Below are positions 45,880 through 58,988 of a stretch of DNA of 64,000 bases, one piece after another. The translations under genes and the position numbers were made by a program. The DNA comes from Amborella trichopoda (Eukaryota > Streptophyta > Magnoliopsida > Amborellales > Amborellaceae). Position 1 is the first letter of the stretch, and each line of letters starts with the position of its first letter. The stretch spans positions 1,584,061 to 1,648,060 of the forward strand of contig NW_006499827.1 of NCBI RefSeq assembly GCF_000471905.2, written 5' to 3'. The notes under the pieces are model-generated. The model searched no databases, was not told where the DNA came from, and saw only the letters and a program-made list of their open reading frames with translations.

Positions 45880-48501
45880 TATAGTTGTTGGAAACGTATG
45901 TGATTTCGAATAGTTTCTGGAATCGAAATCGTGGAATCGTGTGTATCAGAAGTTTCGGAATCTAGGGATCACTATCTATACGATTCGGATATGAGAAAAA
46001 TGATTCTCACTATTTCGGAATCGCGTTTCAAAAATTATGATTCGTGTTTCCTATTTGCAAGAATCGATGTCTTTTCATGTTGAAATTGCGTTTCATACCT
46101 ATATGGAGTCCAGTGTTTTAAAATGTGGTCGCATCGTTGCATATGAGGCTGCATCGTGTGGGATGCGCTCGCATCCGTATTAGAAACAAGTGCATATGCG
46201 CTTTTGACAGATGCGGTCGCATATGCGCCGCATCGTAGCCGCATCCCGCATAGGCCGCATCGCACCGCATCCCACTGCTATAATGTCCGCCAAATTTTTT
46301 TTTTGTTTGCCCATCGGGGAGCGGCAAAATGGTCTTTTTGACCATCCAAATGTTAGGGAAACTGTTTGGGGGGTATTAGGGGCACTAAATGAAGATTTTC
46401 AGCCACTTTTGTGGCTTTCTTTGCATCAAATTGAGGTAAAAAAAAAATTTGGGCGGAATTTTTTTTTTCATCGAAATCTTTGATTTGGCATTTGTTTGAT
46501 ATTTAGATGTTCATTGGATGCCTTTGATTGTTGATTTGGAGATGTTAGGGTGAATTTGTGATAAGAAATCGGGGGTTTTAGATGTCGTGAAGAAATCGAG
46601 CAGTGTTTCACAGAGTCAGTAAATTTTTTTCTTTCTTGTACAATATTACTATTATACATATTTTTGGGGCAATGTTTTCTTCCCAATCTTCTAGTAATAA
46701 GGATTCGGCTTGAAAATATGCTAAACTAAAATATCCCAAAGATAGAAATTGTGTGATATGAAATACTTATATAAGTGGATAACTGAATACAGAATTTTCG
46801 ATAGCTAATAGTTTTGAAGTTAATCATTAAACTAAAATGTCTACTATCACTTTCATATTTTTTTCTATGCATTAACTTATTTTTTTAGATTTTTTTAGAA
46901 TTTTTTTATATTTATTGACCGCATCATCGCGGTGCATCCGCATCCGGGCCGCATCGAGCCATCGACCCCCCCACCGCATCAGAGCCGCATCCCGCATTTT
47001 AAAACACTAGTGGAGTCACACATGACCCCACTTGTTTCGGTGGTTGCTGGAATTGTAATTCCTAAAAATAAGGAATCGTCCTAAAACTCTAGAATCGTTG
47101 TCCCCATCAATTTGGAATCAACATTCTCACCATTCCGGAATCGTCATTCTCCCCATATTGGAATCGAGATTCTCTCATTACTAGAATTGCAAACCAATTC
47201 CTTCCGGTATATGAGAGAAGTATTCAGAAAATATATAAATTTACCCATTACTACAAGATTGAATTTTGGTCTGCATATACATAGTCCAAAACTCCAAGTA
47301 TTAATGTCAACTTTTATGATATCTTTGTGGACAAATCCCATACAATGGACTCGGTTTACCGATAACCCTATTATGCCTACAAGGTCTGGAGCTAGTTTAC
47401 GACATACAAGGAGTGAGAACAAGGGCAAACGCCCTTTATCTCCTTTCTTTGAATTATAAAATAAATACATGACATAGTAATTCTTCTTTGTTTAATGTAG
47501 TTTTGAGTCTTTTGACTTTTGAAAATTGAGGTATTCAATTTTTAGTCAATTTTTTCGATATTTAATGATTAATTTAACCTAAAACACCACACAGGGCACT
47601 TCGCTTATATCCTTATTGTCTTCTTATTTTACTGAAAGAAAAACATTTTTATCCTCTTATTCAACTTGAAGAGATGATGGTGTAGATCATATATTAAACA
47701 TTATTACGTTAGTAGTTTACTACCGACACCATTTACCAAACATTATTAAATTTGAAGTAACATATTTTTTTAGTATTGTTTATTCTTGGTAAGAGTTCTT
47801 AAAAAGTAACATGGAATGAAGGATGGAAATTAATAAATAAGAAAATAAAAAATTTAACATGTTACTTATATTTTAAATTTTTATTTTATTGCCGTGTGCA
47901 ACAACTTTAAATTCTCTTATGTTCTCATACATGTCGCGCTCACTCTTGATTGAACACACATCAAAGGGTTTCTGCACTCCCTATGCTCACATATTACTTA
48001 TATTTTAAATTTTGATTTTATTGTCATGTGCAACAACTTTAATTTCTCTCACGCGCTCACTCATGTTTAAGCACACATTGAAAGGTTTCAGCTCTCCATA
48101 TGCTCATATTGCTTTCTGACAACATGGATTCACAATTCCTTAATACTTTGAATCAACGTTAGCATAAGTAGAATCGCATTGTTGTGTAGCAAGGAATCAC
48201 GATGTCTGCGATATAGAAACTTGATTGCAAACAACATGGATTCGCAATTCCAAAAAATTTGGAATCAACGTTTCTCATAAGCAAAATCGCATTCTTGCGT
48301 AGCTAAGAATCATAAAATCCTCGATATGGAATCTTGATTCTGGCAATCCAGGAATCGAGATTCCTAAACTAAGTGGAATCGAGTTCCACAAAAAATGGAA
48401 ATGTGATTCCTTTCTTTTATAATTGACTTTCGTTCCGAGAAACATCGAATCGAGATTCCGAAACGGAATCGCTACCGACATAGGCAATTTAGGTAACTAT
48501 A
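45880..48501. mobile_element. hAT-like element, 2.6 kb, 8-bp TSD AGCAAAAG, host of a nested element
   Basis: The left end TATAGTTGTTGG and the right end AACTATA (reverse complement TATAGTTACC) are flanked by exact AGCAAAAG at 45872-45879 and 48502-48509. Both sub-terminal zones (45920-46100, 47040-47200, 48120-48475) are built of GGAATCG/CGATTCC motifs, like those of the element at 41860, so they may be one family. Net of the nested insertion it is about 1.7 kb, without recognisable transposase. Arm B lacks it (57207-57240). Confidence 0.75.
46111..47009. mobile_element. hAT-like element, 899 bp, nested in 45880-48501
   Basis: The ends are CAGTGTTTTAAAATG and (reverse complement) TAGTGTTTTAAAATG, 14 of 15 identical. 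The flanks ATGGAGTC (46103-46110) and GTGGAGTC (47010-47017) give an 8-bp TSD with one change. Sub-terminal zones are packed with GCCGCATC/GATGCGG motifs (GCATATGCGCCGCATCG, CCGCATCCGGGCCGC), as expected for transposase-binding regions. The interior has short frames only. Confidence 0.85.
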
Positions 48502-48583
48502 AGCAAAAGCACATTGTCATATAACTTCTGATTTGGGATGAAAAAACAAAAAAACAAAAAAGAGGAGAAAAAGAAAACATACA

Positions 48584-50274
48584 TTGTTTTCTTGTTTTTA
48601 CACACACATAAAGAGATGTCATCATAATAATATCTTATCATTTTTTCCTTGAATAACAAACAAACTTATTGACATGGATATAAAACTATGACTACAGGTA
48701 CATGCATGTTTGCATGTAACAAACAAGGTTACTGGCATGCATATAAAACTATGACTATTGATACATACATGCTTGCATGCAAAGTTATTATCAATTTATC
48801 ACACCCACGAAATAGCTATGAAATTTATCCAATATATTGTTTGGCTTGAACAATTCTTTGCCCTGCATGTTATTAGGTTTGAACAATCCTTGCATCTTCC
48901 CTCATCATCTTCACATTTGCATAAAGCTCAACCATTCACATAGCACTACATACCTTCACATCTCCACTTCATGTAGGTTGGGTTTTTCTTCTTCCTATGC
49001 TGTTCAGTTGTGATTTTTTTTATTTCCATATTGCTTAGGTGTGATTTTCCCCATTTCAACATTGAAAATACCACCAAATTCTCTAGGATCAAAGGATTGA
49101 AGTTCCTTCAATCTCATCCTCATTCTCCATCAGAAGAAGTGACAAAATTCCAATCTTGTTCTCTTTTTAGCAAACTAGTTGGATCAGTTTAATCCAAAAA
49201 TCATTTTTGCGAAGACCTAAGCAAACGTGGATTGATCTCTTAAGAATGATTGAACCTCTAGACAACCTGGGCTTTTGGTAGAAATATTCTATTGATGTAG
49301 ATCTCTACATGATGTGCCCCATCCTGAAAAGAGTAGAGGACAAGGAAAAAGGTGGGCTGATGGGAATTGGGTTTTTTCTATTTAGCAAAAAAGGAATAAA
49401 AAGGATGGGTAATAACTTTTTTCTTTTTTGGAAAAAAGAAATGGGAGATGAATCAATGAAAAGCTGAAGCCTTTGGATGTTTTCTTGTTTTACACACACA
49501 GAGAAATGTCATCTTTTTTTCCTTGCATAACAAATAGGCTTACGGACATGCATATGAAACTATGACTACAGATACCTGCCTGTTTGCATGCAAATTTATT
49601 ATCAATTTATCACACCCACAAAATAGCTATAAAATTTGTCCAATATATTGTTTGGCTTGAACAAATCTTTGCCCTTCATGTTATTAGGCTTGAACAATCC
49701 TCATATCTTCCCTCATGATCTTCACATCTGCATGAAGCTCAACCATTCACATGGCACTACATACCTTCACATCTCAATTTCATGTAGGTTGGGTTTTTTT
49801 CATTTCCATGCTGTTCAGTTGTGATTTTTCTCATTTCCATACTGCTTAGGTGTGATTTTCCCCATGTCAACATCGAAAATACCACCAAATCCTCTAGGAT
49901 CAAAGGATTGAAATTTGGATCTTCAATCTCAACCTCGTTCGCCGTAAGAAGAAGCGACAAGATTTTAGTATTCTTCTCTTGTTAGCGAACTAATAGGATC
50001 AGTTTGATCCATGACCTAAGCAAACATGGATTGTTCTCTTAAGAATGATTAAAACCTCTACACAACCTGGGCTTTTGGTAGAAATATTCTATTGATATAG
50101 ATCTCTACATGATGTGCCCAGTCCTGAGCAAAAGAATAGAGACAAGGAAAAGGGTGGGCTGATGGGAGCTGGGTTTTCTCCTTACAAAGAAAGAATAAAA
50201 AGGATGGGAAATAACTTATTAAAAAAGAAGAAGCAATGGGAGATGAATAAATGAAATGCTGAAGCGCTTGGATG
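48584..50274. repeat. Tandem duplication, two units of about 0.8-0.9 kb, in arm A
   Basis: Unit 1 (48584-49477) and unit 2 (49478-50274) share TTTTCTTGTTTT-ACACACA, TTATCAATTTATCACACCCA, CAATATATTGTTTGGCTTGA, TAGGTTGGGTTTTT, CTCTAGGATCAAAGGATTGA and AATATTCTATTGAT in order. Arm B has a single equivalent (57262-58420). Minus-strand frames with EDPNFN occur in unit 2 and in B but show no domain I know. Confidence 0.8.
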
Positions 50275-51029
50275 TGAGAGACACGACTGCAAGTTGTGGG
50301 AGAGAGAGAGAGATGGCGTTCTCTATTTATTATGTTGGAGGCTGAGTTACTTAACCCACCAATTTGGCTGGCCATGGTTAACTAACATTGTGATTCATTA
50401 ATCACTTCTGGATAAGACCCAATTGGAAAAGCAATATGTAAATTGCCTTCTACTTTACTCTTGGCACACCCATCTCTATTTTTAGTATTTATGCCCTCCT
50501 TTTGTTTAATCTTGGCATGCTTGTCTTTATCCTGGATGCATGTCCTCATTGTAATTTGCCACTATGGAAGAAACTAACTCTACATTGTCAAATTTTAGCA
50601 GTGTTGACTTGCAACTAGGATACAGCCAAACTTTGTACAGTCTCTCTAAATGCATTGGGACATAAGTGAGTTCTTACTGAAAATAGCATTGTCTTCTAAT
50701 TTGTATTCATCCTCACTGATGCATTCTTGACATATGTGATCTTTTTCTCATAATAACATTGATTGCTGACTATTCTATCAAAAAAAAAAACATTGATTGT
50801 TGACTAAAATAGTTTAGCGGTGCCACTTATTTACATTAGGACATACAAACTTTTGTCTGTTTTTCTTAATGGCATTTTGGAGATGCCCAAATTTTTACTT
50901 AACATTGATTTGGGGGAAAATATTTTTTAAATAATCAAACCACAACTCCCTAAAATTTTTATTAAAAATTCTTGAATGCCCTTCTTCTAGGTTTGTAACA
51001 TCAAAAAAGCATGGTCATTTTTAAGTAAA

Positions 51030-51485
51030 AGGCATTTTTAAGTAAATGATGCATTTTCTATAAAGCCTAGGCTTTATGAAAACAAAGTAAAAGATGCATT
51101 TTCTATAAGGCCTAGGCTTTATGAAAACAAAGTAAATGATGCATTTTCTAAAAGGCATAGGCTTTACGGAAACAAAGTAAATCTCCATGATGGCTCTAAA
51201 ATCAATTTTCAATGCTAACTATGAAATTTGAAGTTCAAAAAATGGTACAGATCTTGTGGATCTATAAATGCTTATTTTTAGGGTGAAATGGATGGTCTAG
51301 GTAATGTGTTACAATATACACTATGTTTTGGCTTGAAATCTTAATTTTTGTTTTTTTTTACAACCATAATGGTCAAGGTCGAGATCATGGATTTCAAATT
51401 TTTCCAACATCATAACTGTAATTTTCAGAGAGCTTTGAGGTAAGGCTTTACTTATTGTGATAGGGCTGTGGTCCTATCATAATAT
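51030..51485. repeat. GCCTAGGCTTTATGAAAAC dispersed repeat with triplicated left end
   Basis: A 45-46-bp unit (AAATGATGCATTTTCTATAA, then GGCCTAGGCTTTATGAAAAC) is present three times in tandem at about 51042-51180. It is followed by the usual interior (GATCTTGTGGATCTATAAAT) and the right end AGGCTTTACTTATTGTGATA with GGGCTGTGGTCCTATCA. Compare 5095 and 11825. Confidence 0.75.
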
Positions 51486-51880
51486 TTTATTTAAGTAAAA
51501 TGATATTTTGACATGAAAACAACAGTCATTTATTAGAAAATATCATTTATATGATCTTCCATACTCAATAAAAGTCAACAGTTTCAAATAAAAATATCAT
51601 TTATATGGTCAAATCACCATAAAAGATCAATGGTGGTGTTCAATCAACTATTTTACTCATAAAGTGGTTCCTTTTTATAATGGATACCTCTCCAAGAATT
51701 TTGTTGACAATGCTTAAAATTGCCCTTTTTTTTAGTATTGTAACCCCCAATCAATCATGGCTCTTCAAGTAATTTGATGTATTTAAGTCATTTGAGCCAA
51801 ATGACATAAATACATTTTCAAAACTGGAATATTAATTTACACTAAAAACAATTTTATTCCAGAATTGGAATTTGGAACAA

Positions 51881-53549
51881 GCAGCTTCAGTTTGTGGTTT
51901 AGCCCCACTTAAATCAACTGAGTCCAAAGACATGAATGCCCTTGCTTTTGTCTAGGTTCCAAACTCAAAATATGACTTTTTTGAGAAAACTTCGAGTTCA
52001 GGGACAAGCAGTGGCATTTGGTTCATTTGGCTCGACTAATTTATGTGGCCAAATTACCAAAATGTCATATCTTGTTCAGAGTTCTAAATACAGAAAGGGG
52101 CACTTGGGCATTTTCATTAAAATAATTGAGGAGGTTCCCAAGTTTTAGGAATTGATCGCTTGTTGGTAATTTAGTTGATATTACTAACCAATGTAACCTT
52201 ATTGATCTTTGATGCGGCTTGACCATTCTATTGCCTTTAATAGTATTCATGTATGTTATCTGTGGTGGCTCAAATCTAATGCAAGCAAGGTAATTTTGTC
52301 CAAAATGTGAGAATATAATTCCAACTTTCCTGTTGCCGGAAGGGAAGAATACTCATGTTTCATTTCCCAGACAAAAAACCTCAAAATAATTAACAGTATA
52401 GTTTAAGGACATTTTGGTCAATGCTACTGGTAATGTCCAAAATGTCCTTCTCTCTCAAAATAATTAAATACTTTTCCTTTATCGATACATACAAGTACTG
52501 CACGCATGAAAGAGAAGGAAATAGAAAATGAGACATTTAAACAAACAAATACATGCATTACTACAGCATTAATGGACCAGAGGGATTTGGATGTGCTTTT
52601 TTAACAGGACTATAGAAGTGCAATCAATGTGCACCTTAAGATTCCAGTAGGTAGTCAAATTTGTCAATAGAGTTAAGAAGTTTAGTTTTGAGTTCATGCT
52701 AAGTAAAGGACATTTCCAATGGTTAAATATGAATTATTTTCATGTTAGGGAAAAGATGGTTCTGATGGTTAAAAATGGAATAAAATAGTATCGGAACTTT
52801 CTCGTCTATAATTTTTTATAATCAAGGCTATATACTAATACTTTCTGTATCCATGACTATTTAAACCCAATATGAGAAAAGGGTATGATCACAAAGGCCA
52901 AGTTAAAATTAGGTTATAAATTTAAGGTCCACACTATAGGGGATTTTTATCTAAGAACACCATCACACATCTTGAGCGTAGCTATATTCAGTAATTTTTA
53001 ACCATTACTTTGAAATTCAATAGTCCCCGCTTGAGTCCAAGACTCCAACGCCCATATTTGATTGTGGAAAAAGAGGGGTTCTTACCAATGTGACTTAGAA
53101 TATTTTTACATAAAACTCAAGTTATACAGGAAGAGACTTGCATTCTCTGAATTATTAATAAAGGGAGTAACAGTGTCACAAAAAAAAAAAGAAAAAAAAA
53201 AGAGTTGAATTCCCTCTCCTTGGTCATGAGACTCCAAATACTTATTACTTTGCATTTGAGGTATCCATGTAATCTACAACAAATTGGAGCACCATGACTA
53301 GGTGGTGTCTCATAAATGAGGTTGCCCATAGACTAGAAAGGAGGTGGAGTTGCTGTGGGTTTTGGGGTTTTAGAATGTCTATACGATTCGAAAGATGACA
53401 TTTACAAAAACAAAGCAAAAGGACAGAAAAACCTCTCAATATGGAAATGCAAATTTGCTGATTGAGCGAGTTTCGGATGCTCAACTCTTGCTCTTCAGAT
53501 CTCACAAACTTTGGAAACTTTGCCTGTAGAAGATTTCTTTGAAACCTAA
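51881..53549. other. Spacer between the two duplication arms
   Basis: No exon, repeat array or transposon end recognised. Short frames (51936-52148, 53117-53505) lack any family signature. Confidence 0.5.
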
Positions 53550-54244
53550 TATTTTTTTATTAAAAAATTCAAAATTAGATTTTTGAAAGTTTCTCGCTCC
53601 GAGAAAGCCCCCCTATCAACCCCTTCCCCCTTTTTGAGGGGGACAAAGAGTTTTTGCCATTGCTTGATGTATGTTCCCACCACCCCTATAGAGGCACAGG
53701 GGAAGCGCATGGTGCAAGGTGGCACATAGGCTAACTAGGCTCTGGCCTTGGGGGGGTCCCTATCGAGTGTGAGGTTCATAGGAGCCCCTCCCCCCCACAC
53801 CTAGTGTGAGTTTCCCATGAGTCACCTGCCTAGTTATCCTGTGTGTGTTGATATACTAAATTAGACCATATCTTTTAGGAGGAAGGTTTACTTGTTGAAA
53901 TAAATGTTGGGAAAAGCGACAACACCATTTTGGCCAGTATTGTGATTGTGTCAAAGTGCATGGTTCTCACATCTCGTAAATGCAATAATCATGGTTCAAA
54001 GAAAAAATATCCATGATCACAATAACTACTCAATTAGAAGCTATACCCCCTTACGGACACTCGGACTATACCTTTTTACTCTCAAATATGTCTTGCACAA
54101 TAAATATCTACATGAATTAATGACCTTGTTGCAATTGAGATACGGTAATACATCACCAGGGAATTTTCTGATTTTTGACACTTAGATATAATGGAAACCA
54201 GACAATCTTGTGCATGAGTATTTCAATAAAGTGATCATGATACT

Positions 54245-55080
54245 TGCAGTTTTTGTATTACTCCTTAGAGCAACATCATCCCAGATGTCATGTAAAGCTC
54301 ATTGAAATTTTTGGCACATGTAAATTACATGAGCAGGCAAGATCGCTCTTCCAAACTATGCTCGTTGAAGGACTCAATTTGACAGTGATGTGTACATCAT
54401 TTTTGGGTGCTTATGGTATAAGTGTCGTCTTGATGAAGCATTTCATGTAATTTATGTAGTTGTTTCATTGTAAACCTGATATTAGCACATAACATTAATT
54501 GTTCCTTTAAACTTCCCCTCTTTGATCTCTAATCAATTGGGTCTCTAAGGCGACATCCTATTATTTTGTTTAATTTAACACTATTACTTACGATTGTACA
54601 ATTGGTGGATATGGCAAGGCAGGAATGCTCAAAGATATGGAGAAGTCACAAATAGAAATGCGTGACACAGGTAAATGCCCACTAGATATTTACTCTCTGA
54701 ATGATTTTTTTGAGCTTATGGTAAATAATCAATTAGGTCTCCTCCTACTATTGTGTTGAACTTTAACACTATCCCTTACAATTATATAACTGATGGATAT
54801 GACGAGGCAGAAATGCTCATAGATACGGAAAAATCAGTTACAGAAATGCTTGAAACTGGTAGATGCCTATATATATATATATATTTACTCTGTGAAGTGT
54901 TTTAGTTTGGCTCATGGTAACTATGGACCTATTAAAGATATCTAGAAGCAGTATGATAAATATCGGCATTCAAACTCTAAATATCTTGATCAAGTCATAT
55001 GATAGAGCTGGTATGCATCAGAAAATGACATCACTAATGGATTTTATGAGGGGAATTCCTCACCAACAACTGTAACCTTA
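54245..55080 (+). pseudogene. PPR-like pseudogene B
   Basis: The frame at 54280-54440 reads VKLIEIFGTCKLHEQARSL, then FQTMLVEGLNLTV and FLGAYGISVVL, close to the LGKCKQPEQA..LF..ML.EGLKPTV..Y..LVGAYGLSGLL arrangement of P-class PPR proteins. Two tandem copies of a YNC-type repeat follow (54540-54670 and 54750-54870; ACGATTGTACAATTGGTGGA / ACAATTATATAACTGATGGA), then LIKSYDRAGMHQKM at 54985-55040. Arm A has one such repeat where B has two. Many frame breaks; clearly dead. Confidence 0.7.
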
Positions 55081-57261
55081 TAACAACACTAAAATAAAGA
55101 TGTATTGCACCAAAAAGGAAGTTAAATTAACTACTAGAGATATGCTGCTCCACATGCCACATTTTATCTTCACCTCACGAGTAGCCTCAACCATACTTTG
55201 ACTTGCGTAATCTTTGATAATAATTGTCTCGCATTATCAGGCTCGCGTTGCTATTATGACATCATTAAAAACTTTTCTTATCACAAGTGCACTACCATAT
55301 GCACTTGAGATGCATTTTAAATGTGGATTCTCTTGAATAGCTGAACTACCTATTTGTCTCAGTACTGATGGGATTTTTTTGACCCCACTTTACAATATCA
55401 ATTGACAAGAGAGCTAGTGATATGATTTGGTTTAACATCCTGCCTTTTCATCATGCCGAAAAATATGCTCCATTTCTTTAAATGTTTCAAGATTGGCTAC
55501 AACATAGGACTTCTTTCTCTCACATTTGCTATTTCTCTATTTATATCAAATGCATTGATATTCAAATATGGTGATGCACACGCGTTCTCATGCACAAGGT
55601 TACTTTTGTTATTTTGTGTCAACTTTACATCTTTACTCATGAAGCTGTTATCGATAATTAATTGCATCATTTGCCAATTTGAATTTACAATTTTTTAATT
55701 AATGGATTATTCTTAAATATGATCTCTCTCGCTCTCAAAGTTGATTGGTTTCGTTCTGTATTCTTTGTTGCTAGTTTTCCATTGTGGTGGATTACATGGT
55801 TTATGTTCTATGATTTGTTAGTAGAAAGGAATACGCTAATAAAGAAAGGAAATATATTATAAAACTAGTAGCCTTCTAACAAATATTCGCTATAATCAAT
55901 CCTAAACTGCCAAAACAAAGCACTATATACTCCATCATGTACTACAATAACCCATCTTGTGCTCCGAAAGAAACCTCCTTATAAAAGTCGCCACTGTCCC
56001 ATACATGTTTTAGTGACCCGGCATGCCTTTTTTTATTTTTTTGAGTATGTTCACATTTGTATCGATACATTCTCCAAAAAAAAGAAAAAATTGTCTTTGG
56101 CAAAGCATTTGAGTTTATGTTGCTTCTCTGGTACACATTATTCGATTCCAGTGTATACCAGCATTCCCAAAAGGTAGTTGTTGGATCGCATTCGGTATAG
56201 TTTATGCATTATGAAATATGTAACCCTTAGCATACCAAGTGTGTCTGCCTTCTAGAAATAGGAAGCTGGTATTCCATGTGGTGTCAATAATCAGCACTAT
56301 GAATTTCTTCGCTAACCAATCTCTAACAAAGTCTCGGACATTAGTCCTGTTAGGGACACTATAAAAGTTGTCTATGTCAGATCCTATACGGGGTAAGCAA
56401 AAGAAGATCCATGCTCTCCTTTTCATCATGGCAAATCAAATCCAAACTGTTGATTGCCTTGGCATTCTTATTGTCTAATGGAGAGTGAGTGTGCTATGAA
56501 CTTATTCCAGATCAGGACAACATGGTAATCTTCAAGCATAATTATTGATGTAAAACATAAAATATGAAGCTACTTCCTGGTCTAGGATCTCTACCGATAT
56601 CTGATGTTTCTAAATTAGGGTCCACTATAGGGCCCCTTTGGCAACTATAGATCCAGCCGAAAGAACTTGAAACCTAAATAACTTCTAGAATGTAAAACCA
56701 TATGTGTTTTTGGCAATACATTTACTGCTAATTGATCTATATCCAGGAAAATCATTATTCTAACAAGAGACATGATATTGAATTTCTTTGAAAATGCCTT
56801 TGTAATCTTGGGTTTGCTGTAGAACGTTGATCTTGACCATCATTTTTTTGGTCGTTGTTTATCGACAGCATACGATCTCGGATGTAGTATTTGAACTTGG
56901 GATGGTAGTATTGCAATAGTCAACCTCTAAACCATCAAGCCCAAGATTGCCACTTTTATTCAAGAAAATATATCATCTCATTTATTGAATTTTCACAAGT
57001 TTGATCGTGGTGAAGATGGATTGATAATTTCCCCCTTTTTTTTTTCTTTTATTTGGCAGCAAAAAAAATATTGGATGAGAAACCAGCAAAAGCTGAAGAC
57101 AACAAGTAACGGATTTGCAAGAGTGTACATCATTGTAGTTGTTTCCAATAAATAACTGGGTATTTCATCTTACAATGACACAATATCAAAATTTCTTCTT
57201 TTTGTCAAGCTTTAGGAAAATAAAATTGTATCATATAACTACTGATTTAAAAAGAAAACAT

Positions 57262-58420
57262 GCATTGCTTTCTTCTTTCACATACACAGAACGATGTCCT
57301 TAATATTATATAGTTTCACTTTTTCTAGGATATTGACAAACTTACTCGCATGTATATAAAACCATGTCCATAGTTGCACGCGCATGCATCCATGCAAATT
57401 TAGTGTCACCCACGTAATATCTATATGTTTGTCTCATGTAATGTTTGGCTTGAACAATTATTTGCCCTGCATGGTCCTCATTGCACTTGGAGGATGGGTC
57501 ATCTCAGCATCTCCCCAAGTGGAAGAATGCACGTCATAATTATTTGCCTTGCATATAATCAGTTTTGAAACAATCCTCAGAGCTTCACTAATATTGTTTA
57601 TTGCTCAATTTTCTTGTTAAGATTGGATTTTATTTTTGGGGCTGCTTTAGCATTATTAGTTCAGTGGTAGGAATAGTACTTGAGATGTAGCTTTGCAGTG
57701 GTAAGAATAGTACTTGAGATGTAGAGTTGCTTATGTCAACTGCTAACCACTCAATCTTAAGCCCGATTCCAAACATACCACTTATCATCTTTATATCAGC
57801 TTGAAGCTCAATCTTACACGTCCCCACTCTATTATATACACATCTTCACACCATGTAGGTAGGATTTTTCTCATTTCCATATTGTTTGGGTGTGATTTTC
57901 TCCATTTCAATATCACAAATACCATCAAACTCTCCAGGCTTGAAGAATTGAAGTTCGGATCTTCAATCTCGTCCTCGTCCGCCATTAGAAGAGATAAAAT
58001 TCTAGTCTTTTCCATCAGAAGCGATAAAATTCTAGTCATCTTCTCTTGTTAGTGAATTAATCAAAAACTGTTTTTGCTAGATACACTTAAGAAAACAAGG
58101 GCTAGTTAAATAATTTTCTCTTCAAAACCCTACTTTGGATTGATCTTTTAGTAGTGACGAAACCCTATGGACAACTTGGGCTTCTCGTAGAAATATTCAT
58201 TTAACCTAGATTTGAAGCCAAAGACTTCTGGACATCAAATAGGTAGGATAATGGAACAGATAGGTCAATCAAGCAATAGCCTTTGGGACTTGGGTGGATT
58301 TGTTTTAATTCAACAAAAAAGGAATTAAGGGGAAGAGAAAGAACTATTAAAGAGAAAGGAAAAATAAGATGGGGATATACCTCTAAAAAACCAGATAATT
58401 GCAAGGTTTTGGGTGTGGGA
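57262..58420. repeat. Arm B counterpart of the 48584-50274 tandem units
   Basis: TTTCACATACACAGAACGATG, TGTTTGGCTTGAACAATTAT, TGTGATTTTCTCCATTTCAA and GTAGAAATATTCATT match both units of arm A; only one copy is present. CAGTGGTAGGAATAGTACTT is repeated locally with about 32-bp spacing (57662-57720). Confidence 0.65.
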
Positions 58421-58664
58421 TAGAGATGTTGGTTTATTTCTCCCTGACTAACCATAATTTCTTATGGTTCACTAACCACGGCTGGATAAGACCCAAGTGG
58501 AAAGCAATATTTGAATTGCCTCCTCTTTTGCACGCTCTCTATTTTTAGTATTTATGCTCTCATTTTCTTTAATCTTGGCAAGCTTGTCCTTATCCAGTAT
58601 TAATGCCTTCTCTATTTGCTCTTGTATGACAAATTGTATGCTCAAAATTTAGTGGTGTCATTGA

Positions 58665-58988
58665 TAGGGGTGGCAATGGGTTGGGTTGGAGTCTGGCCCG
58701 ACCCGAAGTCACCTGACTTAGATCTGGACCCAAAACTATATTGTGAGACTCAAACTTGAACCCGGAACCGATCCAAAAATTGAAATATCTATATATTTTA
58801 ATATATTTCATATATTGGGACCCAAAAATATGATGTGGATTTGGGACCCGGACCCGATCCTAGTTGGACTTAGGCTTGGACCCGAATAGTATTTGGGTCC
58901 AAGATTTGGACCTGAACCCGACATGCCGAGTCCGAAAATTGGACCTGTACTTGGACCTCGGACGGGTCCGGGTCCATTGTCACCCCTA
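58665..58988. mobile_element. hAT-like MITE, 324 bp, in arm B
   Basis: It starts TAGGGGTGGCAATGGG and ends CATTGTCACCCCTA, good TIRs. The flanks GTCATTGA (58657-58664) and CTCATTGG (58989-58996) agree at the six central positions. The interior is a GGACCCGGACCCGA / GGGTCCGGGTCC patchwork with AAATATGATGTGGATTT as at 35194. The arm A counterpart (about 50610) has no insertion. Confidence 0.75.

Larger units (their letters stand above)
40490..51880 (+). repeat. Arm A of a direct segmental duplication
   Basis: The order of homologous blocks matches 53550-60810: CAACCCCTTTCCCCTTTTTGA (40576) with 53616; AATAATCATGG (41034) with 53987; PPR-like exons; TTTCAAGATTGGCAG (43483) with 55485; TAGTTGTTGGATCGCGTTC (44851) with 56173; GTCAAGCTTTAG (45863) with 57207; TTTGTACAGTCTCTC (50634) with 59021; AAAGTGGTT (51660) with 59302. 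Arm A is longer because of insertions at 41860, about 43700-44540 and 45880 and a local 0.9-kb tandem copy. Confidence 0.8.

Noticed and set aside
47112..47459. 115-codon plus-strand frame and a 108-codon minus-strand frame at 47144-47470
   Set aside because: Both lie in the body of the hAT-like element at 45880; no transposase motif or zinc finger is visible, so not reported as a transposase.
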